Of a stretch of DNA of 64,000 bases, positions 43,943 to 52,082 are shown one piece after another. A program made the translations under genes and the position numbers. The stretch comes from JALYUM01 sp036688685. GTDB taxonomy: Bacteria > Pseudomonadota > Gammaproteobacteria > Burkholderiales > Burkholderiaceae_D. Each line of letters starts with the position of its first letter. Position 1 is the first letter of the stretch. Under the pieces are notes generated by a model that was given only the letters and a program-made list of their open reading frames with translations, did not search any database and was not told the DNA's origin. The stretch covers positions 304,741 through 368,740 of the forward strand of contig NZ_JAQQPS010000001.1 of NCBI RefSeq assembly GCF_036688685.1, given 5' to 3'.

Positions 43943-45190
43943 ATGTTTGCAAAAGATCACACGCTGGCCAAGGTTGACCCGGAACTGTTCGCGGCCATCC
44001 AGAAGGAAAACACGCGCCAGCAGGACCACATCGAGCTGATCGCGTCGGAAAACTACACCTCGCCGGCCGTCATGGAAGCGCAAGGCTCGCAGCTGACCAA
44101 TAAGTATGCGGAAGGCTATCCGGGCAAGCGTTACTACGGTGGCTGCGAATACGTCGACATCGCCGAGCAACTGGCGATCGACCGCGTCAAGGAACTGTTT
44201 GGCGCCGAAGCGGCCAACGTCCAGCCGAACTCTGGTTCGCAAGCCAACCAGGGCGTGTTCTTTGCCATGCTCAAACCGGGCGACACCATCATGGGCATGT
44301 CGCTGGCCGAAGGCGGCCACCTGACCCACGGCATGGCGCTGAACATGTCGGGCAAGTGGTTCAATGTCGTCTCCTACGGCCTGACGCCGGAAGAAGACAT
44401 CGACTACGACGCCATGGAACGCCTGGCGCACGAACACAAGCCAAAGCTGATCATCGCCGGCGCCTCGGCCTTCGCCCTGAAAATTGACTTTGAACGTTTC
44501 GCCAAAGTCGCCAAGGACGTGGGCGCGTACTTCCTGGTCGACATGGCCCACTACGCCGGGCTGATCGCCGCCGGCGAATACCCGAACCCGGTGCCGCACG
44601 CCGACTTCGTCACCTCGACCACGCACAAATCGCTGCGCGGTCCGCGCGGCGGCATCATCCTGATGAAAGCCGAATTCGAAAAGCAGATCAACTCGGCGAT
44701 TTTCCCTGGCATCCAGGGCGGCCCGCTGATGCACGTGATCGCCGGCAAAGCCGTCGCCTTCAAGGAAGCATTGACGCCGGAATTCAAGGCTTACCAGAAG
44801 CAGGTCGTCAAGAATGCCGACGCGCTGGCCAAGGCGCTGATCGAACGCGGCCTGCGTATCGTGTCGGGCCGCACCGAGTCGCACGTCATGCTGGTCGACC
44901 TGCGTTCGAAAAACCTGACGGGCAAGGAAGCCGAAGCGATTCTGGGCCGCGCCCACATGACCTGCAATAAAAATGGCATCCCGAACGATCCGCAAAAGCC
45001 GTTCGTGACGTCCGGCATCCGCCTGGGCAGCCCGGCCTTCACGACGCGCGGTTTCGTCGAAGCCGACGCCACCAAGGTGGGGCATTTGATCGCCGACGTG
45101 CTGGACAACCCGAACGATGAAGCCGTCATCGAGCGCGTGAAAGCCGAAGTCAAAGTGTTGACCGACAAGTATCCGGTCTACGCGAAGTAA
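43943..45190 (+). CDS. glyA: Serine hydroxymethyltransferase
   Basis: 415 residues. The PLP enzyme interconverts serine and glycine with tetrahydrofolate. It contains IELIASENYTSPAVMEAQGS, NVQPNSGSQANQGVF, DMAHYAGLIAAGEYPNP and the PLP lysine in TSTTHKSLRGPRGG (Lys229 by count, the same position as in E. coli). The ATG at 43943 has GGAG upstream. The leader is long (about 150 bases from the predicted promoter). nrdR follows after 79 bases on the same strand. Confidence 0.97.
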   Translation: MFAKDHTLAKVDPELFAAIQKENTRQQDHIELIASENYTSPAVMEAQGSQLTNKYAEGYPGKRYYGGCEYVDIAEQLAIDRVKELFGAEAANVQPNSGSQANQGVFFAMLKPGDTIMGMSLAEGGHLTHGMALNMSGKWFNVVSYGLTPEEDIDYDAMERLAHEHKPKLIIAGASAFALKIDFERFAKVAKDVGAYFLVDMAHYAGLIAAGEYPNPVPHADFVTSTTHKSLRGPRGGIILMKAEFEKQINSAIFPGIQGGPLMHVIAGKAVAFKEALTPEFKAYQKQVVKNADALAKALIERGLRIVSGRTESHVMLVDLRSKNLTGKEAEAILGRAHMTCNKNGIPNDPQKPFVTSGIRLGSPAFTTRGFVEADATKVGHLIADVLDNPNDEAVIERVKAEVKVLTDKYPVYAK

Positions 45191-45269
45191 TCCGCGCATT
45201 CAGCCCATGTAATATCAGTGCGGCCGGGGTGACCCGGCCGCTGTCCCAGCAAGCAGTATCGTGGCTCAT

Positions 45270-45734
45270 ATGAAATGTCCGTTCTGCCAGCATGACGATT
45301 CCCAGGTCCTCGATACGCGCGTATCGGAGGATGGCGCCATTCGGCGCCGGCGCCGTTGCGCCAGTTGCGACAAGCGTTTTACCACCTACGAACGGATCGA
45401 ATTGACGATGCCGATCCTGGTCAAGAAAAACGGCAGCCGCACCGAATTCGTTTCCGCCAAACTGCGTTCCAGCCTGATGCTGGCGCTGCGCAAGCGGCCG
45501 GTGCCCGCCGACGCCATCGACAAGGCCCTGGCCGCCATCGAAGAAACCCTGCTCACCAGCGGCCGGCGTGAAGTCGAGACCGGCTTTGTGGGCGAACTGG
45601 TGATGCAGGAACTCAAGCGCCTCGACAAGATCGCCTACATCCGTTTCGCGTCCGTGTATAAAAATTTTGAAGACCTGGCCGAGTTCCAGGATGCCATTGC
45701 CGAAGTCGGGCAAGAGCGCAAACCCCGTCCTTAG
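45270..45734 (+). CDS. nrdR: Transcriptional repressor NrdR
   Basis: 154 residues. The zinc ribbon has four cysteines: MKCPFCQHDDSQVLDTR with CASCDKRFTTYER. The ATP-cone domain spans about 47-137 (VKKNGSRTEFVSAKLRSSLMLAL), ending EFQDAIAE. NrdR represses ribonucleotide reductase genes in response to dATP/ATP. The ATG at 45270 gives the conserved N-terminus; a GTG three codons upstream is possible. Gene order glyA-nrdR is common in proteobacteria. Confidence 0.97.
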   Translation: MKCPFCQHDDSQVLDTRVSEDGAIRRRRRCASCDKRFTTYERIELTMPILVKKNGSRTEFVSAKLRSSLMLALRKRPVPADAIDKALAAIEETLLTSGRREVETGFVGELVMQELKRLDKIAYIRFASVYKNFEDLAEFQDAIAEVGQERKPRP

Positions 45735-45756
45735 TTTTAGTTCCCCGATTCGCTTG

Positions 45757-45781
45757 AGCCACCCCACGGGTGGCTTTTTTT
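45757..45781 (+). terminator. Terminator after nrdR
   Basis: GCCACCC-cac-GGGTGGC followed by T7. It separates nrdR from the pilin cluster. Confidence 0.88.
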
Positions 45782-45833
45782 CGCCTGCTAAGGTCTGAAG
45801 TCTGCACCGGTTGGTGAACGACAGGAGAGGGCG

Positions 45834-46319
45834 ATGCGACGTTTTCGCGCAGGCGGTTTCACACTGCTTGAAGTGCTGGTGGCGCTGTTCGTGTTGGCTG
45901 TCGGCGTCATTGGCGCGGCCGCAGCACAGAACAAGGCCGCGCAGACGCGCCTGGCGTCAGCCCAGTTGTCGGCGGCGGTGGCGTTGGCGCATGCGCTGGC
46001 CGAAGGCATGGCCGCCAATCCGGCACAGCTGGCGTTGCCCGATACCGATAACGTTTATTTGCAGGATGCAGGCCCGCCCTGGCACTGCGCGGACGCCTGC
46101 ACGCCGGCGCAACTGGCGGCCACCGAACGCGATGACGCCGCGGCGCGGGCCGCGCGCAGTTTCCCCGGCGGGCAGGTGCGCGTTTGCCGCGACACCCTCC
46201 CGGCGCCGCTGGCATGGGACTGCGCGGGCGGCCTTGACGCGCCACTGGTCGTCAAAATCGGCTGGCGCGCACCCGACTTCGTGCCGATGACCGCCGTGCC
46301 GGTGCCGGAGGCGCCATGA
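45834..46319 (+). CDS. pilV: Type IV pilus minor pilin PilV
   Basis: 161 residues. The class III leader ends in a Gly before the prepilin peptidase site (GG|FTLLEVLVALFVLAVGV) with Glu5 present, and the hydrophobic N-terminal helix follows. The remainder is a small domain with a cysteine-containing C-D-A-C stretch (CADACT). The length and position as first gene in a pilV-pilW-pilX run support PilV. It overlaps pilW by four bases. Confidence 0.87.
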   Translation: MRRFRAGGFTLLEVLVALFVLAVGVIGAAAAQNKAAQTRLASAQLSAAVALAHALAEGMAANPAQLALPDTDNVYLQDAGPPWHCADACTPAQLAATERDDAAARAARSFPGGQVRVCRDTLPAPLAWDCAGGLDAPLVVKIGWRAPDFVPMTAVPVPEAP

Positions 46320-47227
46320 AACGCCATCGCACCAGACAGCGCGGCCTGACCATTCCCGAGCTGCTGATCGCGCTGACCATCGGTGCGCTGATCACGCTGG
46401 CCGGCGCCAGCCTGCTCGGCATTGCCAACACCAGTTATGCGACCCAGCTGGATGCGGCGGCGGTCGACGACGGCGGCCGCTACGCCCTCGACCTGGTCGC
46501 GCGTGCGGTGCGCCAGGCCGGCCTGCGCGACTGGGATGGCTTCGATCCCGCCGCTGGCATCGACCCCTTGGCGCCGCCGCGCATCCTGGGCCTCGATGCG
46601 CGCTCGATCGCGAAAACCGGCTACGGCATTGACAATCCACTGCCGGATGCCGCCAACGGCAGCGACGTGCTGGCGCTGCGCTATCAGGGCGCCGGCCCTG
46701 CACCCGATGGCGATGGCAGCGCGCTCAACTGCGCCGGGTTTCCGGTGCACGCAAACGAAGACGGCTGGAGCATTTTCTATGTGGCGAACAATGCGCAGGG
46801 CGAAGCGGAACTGCGCTGCAAATACCGTGGCGCCAGCAGCTGGGCGGCGGACGCGGTGGTGGCCGGCGTCGATACCTTCCAGGTGCTGTACGCAGTCGAT
46901 ACCGACACGCCCGCCGACGGCGTCGCCAACGTCTACCTGAACGCCAGCGGCGTCAGCGCGCTCGACGCCGTCTATGCGCCTGGTCCCGCGTTGCAGGAAC
47001 ACACGCACTGGAAACGCGTGCTGGCCGTGCGTATCGCGCTGTTACTGCACGGAGCGCGGCCGTCATACCTCAGCAGGGAGACACAGGTGTTCGACTTGTT
47101 CGGGGCGCCCTACAGCGACGCGCGCGCCGGGATGGATGCGGGCACGCGCTTGCCGGAGGACCAGCTGGCGCCCGGTTTGCGCCTGCGTGAACGGCACCAG
47201 TTCGTCACCACGGTGAGGTTGCGCTGA
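46316..47227 (+). CDS. pilW: Type IV pilus minor pilin PilW
   Basis: 303 residues. The prepilin cleavage region is RG|LTIPELLIALTIGALITLA; Glu5 is retained despite the Pro at position 4. The size and C-terminal features fit PilW, which primes pilus assembly with PilV, PilX and FimU/FimT. It overlaps pilX by one base (TGATG), so expression is coupled. Confidence 0.88.
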   Translation: MKRHRTRQRGLTIPELLIALTIGALITLAGASLLGIANTSYATQLDAAAVDDGGRYALDLVARAVRQAGLRDWDGFDPAAGIDPLAPPRILGLDARSIAKTGYGIDNPLPDAANGSDVLALRYQGAGPAPDGDGSALNCAGFPVHANEDGWSIFYVANNAQGEAELRCKYRGASSWAADAVVAGVDTFQVLYAVDTDTPADGVANVYLNASGVSALDAVYAPGPALQEHTHWKRVLAVRIALLLHGARPSYLSRETQVFDLFGAPYSDARAGMDAGTRLPEDQLAPGLRLRERHQFVTTVRLR

Positions 47228-47910
47228 TGGGCGCGCGGGCGATGCGACAGCGCGGTGCCGCACTGGTATCGGCCTTGGTCCTGATGGTGGCGGTGCTGAT
47301 CATCGCCTTTTCTTCGGTGCATGCCGCGCTCAGTGACGCGCACTCGGCCCGCCATGAACGCGACCGCCAGGTGGCACTGCGCGCGGCGGAGGCGGCGCTG
47401 CTGGACGCCGAGCGCGACGTGGCCGACACGCCTGCCACGGCGCCGCGCTTCGCCGCGCTGGCCGGCCCCGGCTTCATCGACGGCTGCGGCAAGGCGGGAT
47501 CCGACAATCACGGCCTGTGCACGCGCGCGGCGCCACCATCGTGGCAGGTCATCGACCTGGCGGGCGATGACGCCGCGCTGGTCGCTTACGGCACCTTCAC
47601 CATGCGCGACCTGCCCGGCGTCGCGCAGCAGCCGCGCTACCTCATCGAGATGATTCCACTGAGCCCGGTGTACGGGCGCTTCTACCGCATCACGGCGCTC
47701 GGGTTCGGTCAGAGAACCAGCACGCGCGTGGTGTTGCAATCGTTTTACCGCAAGGCGCCTGTCGCCGGCGTGCCGGCCGCAGGCGCCCCGGCCACACCCC
47801 CGCCGGCCACACCCCCGCCGGCCGCCGGTCCCCCGACCACGCTCCCGGCCGGACGCATCGGCTGGCGCGAAGTGGCCAACTGGCCGGCGCTGCACGCCGC
47901 CGTCAAATAA
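47227..47910 (+). CDS. pilX: Type IV pilus minor pilin PilX
   Basis: 227 residues. The N-terminus MRQRGAALVSALVLMVAVLII lacks Glu5, as usual for PilX/GspK-like tip pilins. The C-terminal part contains a Pro/Ala repeat (ATPPPATPPPA) encoded by tandem 15-base units, and ends with WREVANWPALHAAVK. It overlaps pilW; the next gene, pilE, follows after 17 bases. Confidence 0.85.
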   Translation: MGARAMRQRGAALVSALVLMVAVLIIAFSSVHAALSDAHSARHERDRQVALRAAEAALLDAERDVADTPATAPRFAALAGPGFIDGCGKAGSDNHGLCTRAAPPSWQVIDLAGDDAALVAYGTFTMRDLPGVAQQPRYLIEMIPLSPVYGRFYRITALGFGQRTSTRVVLQSFYRKAPVAGVPAAGAPATPPPATPPPAAGPPTTLPAGRIGWREVANWPALHAAVK

Positions 47911-47927
47911 ACTGTCCTGGAGGCTAG

Positions 47928-48380
47928 ATGCGTAACCAAGGCGGATTCACGCTGCTCGAAGTGATGGTCGTGCTGGTCATCCTGATGATCCTGACGACGC
48001 TCGCTTACCCCAGCTACGCGCGTTACATGACCATGGCACGCCGCATCGAGGGCCAGGTGGCGCTGCTCGATGCGCTGCAGCAGCAGGAGCGCTACTTCAT
48101 GCGCAATAACACGTATATCGCCTTCAGTGCCGCGTCCACCGACCCGCGCGAGCGCCAGTTCCATGCGTGGTCCGGCGCTTCTGCCGCAAAAAGCGCCTAT
48201 GAGATCGAGGGCCGCGCCTGTCCCGGCCAGGCGCTTGCCGACTGCATCGAAGTGCGCGCCACCCCCGGCACCGCCAACGTCGACGGCCACTTCAGCGACC
48301 CCGAATGCGGCGTGCTGACGCAGGACAGCGTGGGCCGGCGCAGCGCCAGCGGCACGGCAGGCCCGGCGTGCTGGCCATGA
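47928..48380 (+). CDS. pilE: Type IV pilus minor pilin PilE
   Basis: 150 residues. The prepilin motif is QGG|FTLLEVMVVLVILMILTTLAYPSY, with Glu5. Cysteines are at about 107, 115, 126 and 148. It matches the PilE minor pilin of this operon in size and start, rather than the major subunit PilA. It overlaps the fimT-like gene by four bases (ATGA). Confidence 0.85.
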   Translation: MRNQGGFTLLEVMVVLVILMILTTLAYPSYARYMTMARRIEGQVALLDALQQQERYFMRNNTYIAFSAASTDPRERQFHAWSGASAAKSAYEIEGRACPGQALADCIEVRATPGTANVDGHFSDPECGVLTQDSVGRRSASGTAGPACWP

Positions 48381-48940
48381 GGCGCAGGCGCCAGCACCAG
48401 CGCGTGCGTGGTTTCAGCCTGGCCGAGTTAATGACCGTGCTGGCCATTGCCGCCATCCTGTCCGCGCTGGCGCTACCGAACATGGGTGCGCTGTTGCGGG
48501 CGCAGCGCCTGAAAGTGGCGGTCAATGACCTGTTCGGCGCAATCGGCGCCACCCGCGCGCAGGCGCTGGCGCGCAACACCCGGGTGCTAATGGCGCCGCG
48601 CGACCCGCTTGGCACCGACTGGACGCGCGGCTGGACCGTGTTCGTCGACCACGACGGCGACGGTGCACCCGGCACCGGCGACGAGATTTTGTCCGAGCAC
48701 GCGCCCCTCGGCCATGGGATCGCCATCCGTTTTGCCATGACGTCTGCTGCAGCGCCGTTTTATATCGCCTACAATGGCGCGGGACGCAGCACCAGCAAGC
48801 AGAGCGACGCCGCCCGTTTCGGCACGATCTCCCTGTTCCAGGACGCCGCGATCCGCCGTATCAAAATTAATATGCTGGGCCGCGCGCGCATTTGCGACCC
48901 GGCGCGCGACGCCACCTGCGAAGGGGCCGCCGCGCCGTAA
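48377..48940 (+). CDS. fimT: GspH/FimT family minor pseudopilin
   Basis: 187 residues. The cleavage region VRG|FSLAELMTVLAIAAILSALALPNM has Glu5, followed by the FimT/GspH domain with VNDLFGAIGATRAQALARNTRV, a block that recurs in this family. Start at 48377 overlaps the pilE stop. It ends 18 bases before the ribD start. FimT is usually first in this cluster; here it is last. Confidence 0.85.
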   Translation: MRRRRQHQRVRGFSLAELMTVLAIAAILSALALPNMGALLRAQRLKVAVNDLFGAIGATRAQALARNTRVLMAPRDPLGTDWTRGWTVFVDHDGDGAPGTGDEILSEHAPLGHGIAIRFAMTSAAAPFYIAYNGAGRSTSKQSDAARFGTISLFQDAAIRRIKINMLGRARICDPARDATCEGAAAP

Positions 48941-48958
48941 CCATCGGGCTCTAACCAC

Positions 48959-50077
48959 GTGCAGACAACGCAGCGCATCGACAACGACCAGGACGCCATG
49001 GCGCTGGCCCTGGACTGGGCCGCCAAAGGCATGTTCATCACCGCGCCCAATCCGCGCATCGGCTGCGTCATCGTCAGGGACGGCCTCGTCATCGGCGCCG
49101 GCCACACCCAGCCGGCCGGCCAGGCCCACGCCGAAATCCAGGCCCTGCGCGACGCGGCGGCGCGCGGTAATGACGTGCGCGGCGCCACCGCTTACGTCAC
49201 GCTGGAGCCGTGCAGCCACCATGGCCGCACGCCGCCGTGTTCGGATGCACTGGTGGCCGCCGGCCTGGGGCGCGTCGTCGCCGCGATGGTCGACCCGAAC
49301 CCGCTGGTGGCCGGGCGCGGACTGGCGCAACTGGCGGCGGCCGGCATTGCCGTGGCGTCCGGCCTGATGGCGCAGCAGGCGCAGGAACTGAACATCGGCT
49401 TCTTCTCGCGCATGCAGCGCGGCCTGCCGTGGGTGCGCCTGAAAACCGCGGCCAGCCTGGACGGCACCACGGCGCTCGACAACGGCGCCAGCCAGTGGAT
49501 CACCGGTCCCGACGCGCGCGCGGACGGCCACGCGTGGCGCGCGCGCGCGAGCGCCATCCTGACCGGCATCGGCACCGTCAAGGCGGACGACCCGCAACTG
49601 ACCGTGCGCGGCGTCGACATACTGAAACAGCCGCGCCGCGTGATTGTCGACAGCCGCCTCGACATCGACCTCGAGGCGCGCATCCTGCAGGGCGAGCCGT
49701 GCTGGCTTGTCGCCGCCGCCCCCGATCAGGCCAAGCTGGCGGCGTTGACGGCGGCCGGCCACGAGGTCATCCTGCTGCCCAATGCCGCCGGCAAAGTCGA
49801 TCTGCCCGCACTGATGCGCGAACTGGGCCGGCGCGAAGTGAATGAACTGCACGTCGAAGCCGGATCGAAGCTGAACGCCTCGCTGGTGCGCGAAGGCTGC
49901 GTCGACGAGTTGCTGGTGTACCTGGCTCCCAGCCTGATCGGGCCGGGGCAGGGCATGTTCGCGCTGCCGGCGCTGACGCAACTCGACCAGAAGCAGCAAC
50001 TGATATTTCACGCGGTCAGCCAGGTCGGCCCCGACCTGCGCATCCTGGCCCGCTTTACCCCATCCGAACCTGTTTGA
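48959..50077 (+). CDS. ribD: Bifunctional riboflavin biosynthesis deaminase/reductase RibD
   Basis: 372 residues. The N-terminal deaminase domain has the zinc motifs HAEIQAL and PCSHHGRTPPC; the C-terminal reductase domain has TAASLDGTTALDNGASQWITGPDAR and PRRVIVDSRL. It converts the pyrimidine product of GTP cyclohydrolase II through deamination and side-chain reduction. The start codon is GTG at 48959; the ATG at 48998 would cut ten residues that usually precede ALALDWAAKG, so GTG is preferred. ribE follows after 11 bases. Confidence 0.94.
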   Translation: MQTTQRIDNDQDAMALALDWAAKGMFITAPNPRIGCVIVRDGLVIGAGHTQPAGQAHAEIQALRDAAARGNDVRGATAYVTLEPCSHHGRTPPCSDALVAAGLGRVVAAMVDPNPLVAGRGLAQLAAAGIAVASGLMAQQAQELNIGFFSRMQRGLPWVRLKTAASLDGTTALDNGASQWITGPDARADGHAWRARASAILTGIGTVKADDPQLTVRGVDILKQPRRVIVDSRLDIDLEARILQGEPCWLVAAAPDQAKLAALTAAGHEVILLPNAAGKVDLPALMRELGRREVNELHVEAGSKLNASLVREGCVDELLVYLAPSLIGPGQGMFALPALTQLDQKQQLIFHAVSQVGPDLRILARFTPSEPV

Positions 50078-50088
50078 AAGAGAATCTT

Positions 50089-50730
50089 ATGTTTACTGGA
50101 ATCGTCGCCGCTGTCGGCACCATCCGCTCCGTGACCCCGCTCGCCGGCGGCTTTGATGCCGGCGTCCACCTCGAGATCGACGCGGGCGGCTTGCCGCTGG
50201 CTGACGTCGGCCTGGGCGACTCGATCTCGATCAACGGCGCCTGCATGACCGTGGTCGCAAAAACCGACGCTGCCTTCTCGGTCGACGTCTCGCGCGAAAG
50301 CCTCAATTGCACCGTCGGCCTCGACGCGCCTGGCGAAGTCAACCTGGAAAAAGCGCTGACGCTGGCCGAGCGCCTGGGCGGGCACCTGGTGTCGGGCCAC
50401 GTCGATGGCCTGGGTCAGGTGCACAGGTTTGCCGAAGTGGGCGAATCGTGGGAACTGGTCATCGACGCACCGCGCGACCTGGCCAAGTTTTTGGCGTTCA
50501 AGGGTTCGGTCGTGGTTAACGGCGTGTCGCTGACCGTCAACCGGGTCGAGGATATTGGCGCGGCCGATGGGGCGGCCGCATGCTGCCGGTTCTCGATCAA
50601 CCTGATCCCGCACACGATTGCGGTGACCACCCTGAAGCACCTGGCGGCCGGCAAGAAGGTGAACCTGGAAATCGATTTGATCGCGCGCTATGTGGAGCGC
50701 ATGCTGGCGGCAACCAAGCTGGTCGGCTGA
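50089..50730 (+). CDS. ribE: Riboflavin synthase (alpha chain)
   Basis: 213 residues beginning MFTGIVAAVGTI, the invariant start of the family. Two internal lumazine-binding repeats are visible: GDSISINGACMTVV and GGHLVSGHVDGLG, then GSVVVNGVSLTVN and NLIPHTIAVTTL. It dismutates 6,7-dimethyl-8-ribityllumazine to riboflavin. It follows ribD closely, so ribD-ribE form one unit. AGAGAA precedes the start. Confidence 0.96.
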   Translation: MFTGIVAAVGTIRSVTPLAGGFDAGVHLEIDAGGLPLADVGLGDSISINGACMTVVAKTDAAFSVDVSRESLNCTVGLDAPGEVNLEKALTLAERLGGHLVSGHVDGLGQVHRFAEVGESWELVIDAPRDLAKFLAFKGSVVVNGVSLTVNRVEDIGAADGAAACCRFSINLIPHTIAVTTLKHLAAGKKVNLEIDLIARYVERMLAATKLVG

Positions 50731-50768
50731 TCGATCCCGGCGTCATGCATCGACTGCCCGCAAGGACA

Positions 50769-50815
50769 GTGCCGGTGCGGCCATCCGGACCATACCTGGT
50801 CCGTCGCACCGGCAC
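50769..50815. repeat. Nested hairpin after ribE
   Basis: GTGCCGGTGCG (50769-50779) pairs with CGCACCGGCAC (50805-50815), and inside it GGACCA-tacc-TGGTCC (50787-50802). No U-tract follows either side. It lies between convergent ribE and the patatin gene and may serve as a terminator or RNA stabiliser. Confidence 0.7.
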
Positions 50816-50821
50816 CGCCGT

Positions 50822-51907
50822 TCACGCCGCTGCCGGCGTCGCGCCATGTACCGCGTGCAACTGCGGCGGCTGGATGCTGCCTGGCCGGAACGTGGCCGCA
50901 GCCGCGCGGCCCGCTTCATAGGCCATGCGCACGCCGTAGGCCGAAAAATCATTGCCACTACCGGCTGCCGCTGGCGCGCCTTCGATGATCTGGATATTTT
51001 TCAGCGCCCGCAGCCGCCGCAGCCATGCGTAGGCGCGGTTCTTGCGAACTGCGCTGTCGCTTGGTAGCGCCTCGTCGAGCTGGACCAGCATGTCGAGGAA
51101 GCCCGCGAGCTGCGCCTCGCCCCCGTAGGCTGCCCAGAAGCGGTTTTCGTACTGGAGTGCCAGCGCCCGGGTTTGCACGTCGATCAGGTTTTGCGGCGCC
51201 GCCAAGCCGTCGGTGCGGAACAGGTCGACCGTAAAAATCGGCAGGTTTTCGATTTCGTGCGGCTCGAGCAGGTTCAGCAGTGCATCAATCGGTGTATTGC
51301 TGAACAGGCCGCCATCCCAATAGGCGCAGTCGTCGATCCGCACCGCCGGGAACCCTGGCGGCAGCGCGCCGCTGGCCAGGATGTGCGCCGGCGTGATGAT
51401 GTCTTGTAGCGCCTGGTGGCCATCGGTTTGCTCGTGGGCGTCGTCGGCCAGGTAATTCGAAAACGTCGTTGGTCCACCCGTGCGCAGGCTGGTTGCAGTC
51501 ACGGCCATGCGCATGTGATTGCTGTCGTTCAATTGGCTAAAGTCGAGACTTGACAGCAGGGTATCCACCATGGGCGCCGTGCTGCACAGGCTGTCCCAGC
51601 TCGCCATTTGCAGGTAGTCGGTGCGCGAACGCCAGAAGTTCGGATTCCCCAGCAGGGACAGGTTGCCTTGCATCGATGCCGGCAGCCACGGCAGCGTTTC
51701 CAGCGTGATCGCTTTCCATACCCGGTCCAGGCTGGCGCCAATGTCGCCATTTTTCGCGCCCGCAATGGCTGCCGCATTCACCGCACCGATCGACACGCCA
51801 GTGACCGCGACCGGTTTCCAGCCCATCTCGACCAGTTTGCAGACCACGCCATATTCGTAGGCGCCGAGTGCGCCGCCACCCTGTAACACCAATGCCATCT
51901 CGTTCAT
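50822..51907 (-). CDS. Patatin-like phospholipase
   Basis: 361 residues. The glycine-rich oxyanion loop LVLQGGGALGAYEYGV (7-22), the nucleophile elbow GVSIGA (Ser39) and a downstream DGG (about 200, in AYWDGGLF) form the Ser-Asp dyad of patatins. These cytoplasmic or exported lipases hydrolyse phospholipids; ExoU-like toxicity is not implied here, and no signal peptide is seen. The C-terminal region includes a DUF3734-like part (TRALALQYENRFWAAYGG). AAGGAG lies before the start. Confidence 0.88.
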   Translation of the reverse strand: MNEMALVLQGGGALGAYEYGVVCKLVEMGWKPVAVTGVSIGAVNAAAIAGAKNGDIGASLDRVWKAITLETLPWLPASMQGNLSLLGNPNFWRSRTDYLQMASWDSLCSTAPMVDTLLSSLDFSQLNDSNHMRMAVTATSLRTGGPTTFSNYLADDAHEQTDGHQALQDIITPAHILASGALPPGFPAVRIDDCAYWDGGLFSNTPIDALLNLLEPHEIENLPIFTVDLFRTDGLAAPQNLIDVQTRALALQYENRFWAAYGGEAQLAGFLDMLVQLDEALPSDSAVRKNRAYAWLRRLRALKNIQIIEGAPAAAGSGNDFSAYGVRMAYEAGRAAAATFRPGSIQPPQLHAVHGATPAAA

Positions 51908-52082
51908 ACATGCTCCTTGCGTGATTGATCGGGTTGATGCGCGGCGTTCAAGTCAACCGGGCAGAACAACGTTAGCGTCGTTTGCCCAAGCGGCTTTGAT
52001 GAATATCAAACTGCACATCGGCCGTGACGCTGGCACGGTTTCGCGTAGACTTCTGGCACATTCATTCTCAAGCGGAACTTTC

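Noticed and set aside
43841..45199. 452-residue minus-strand frame over glyA
   Set aside because: Shadow of glyA, whose PLP lysine and length are exact.
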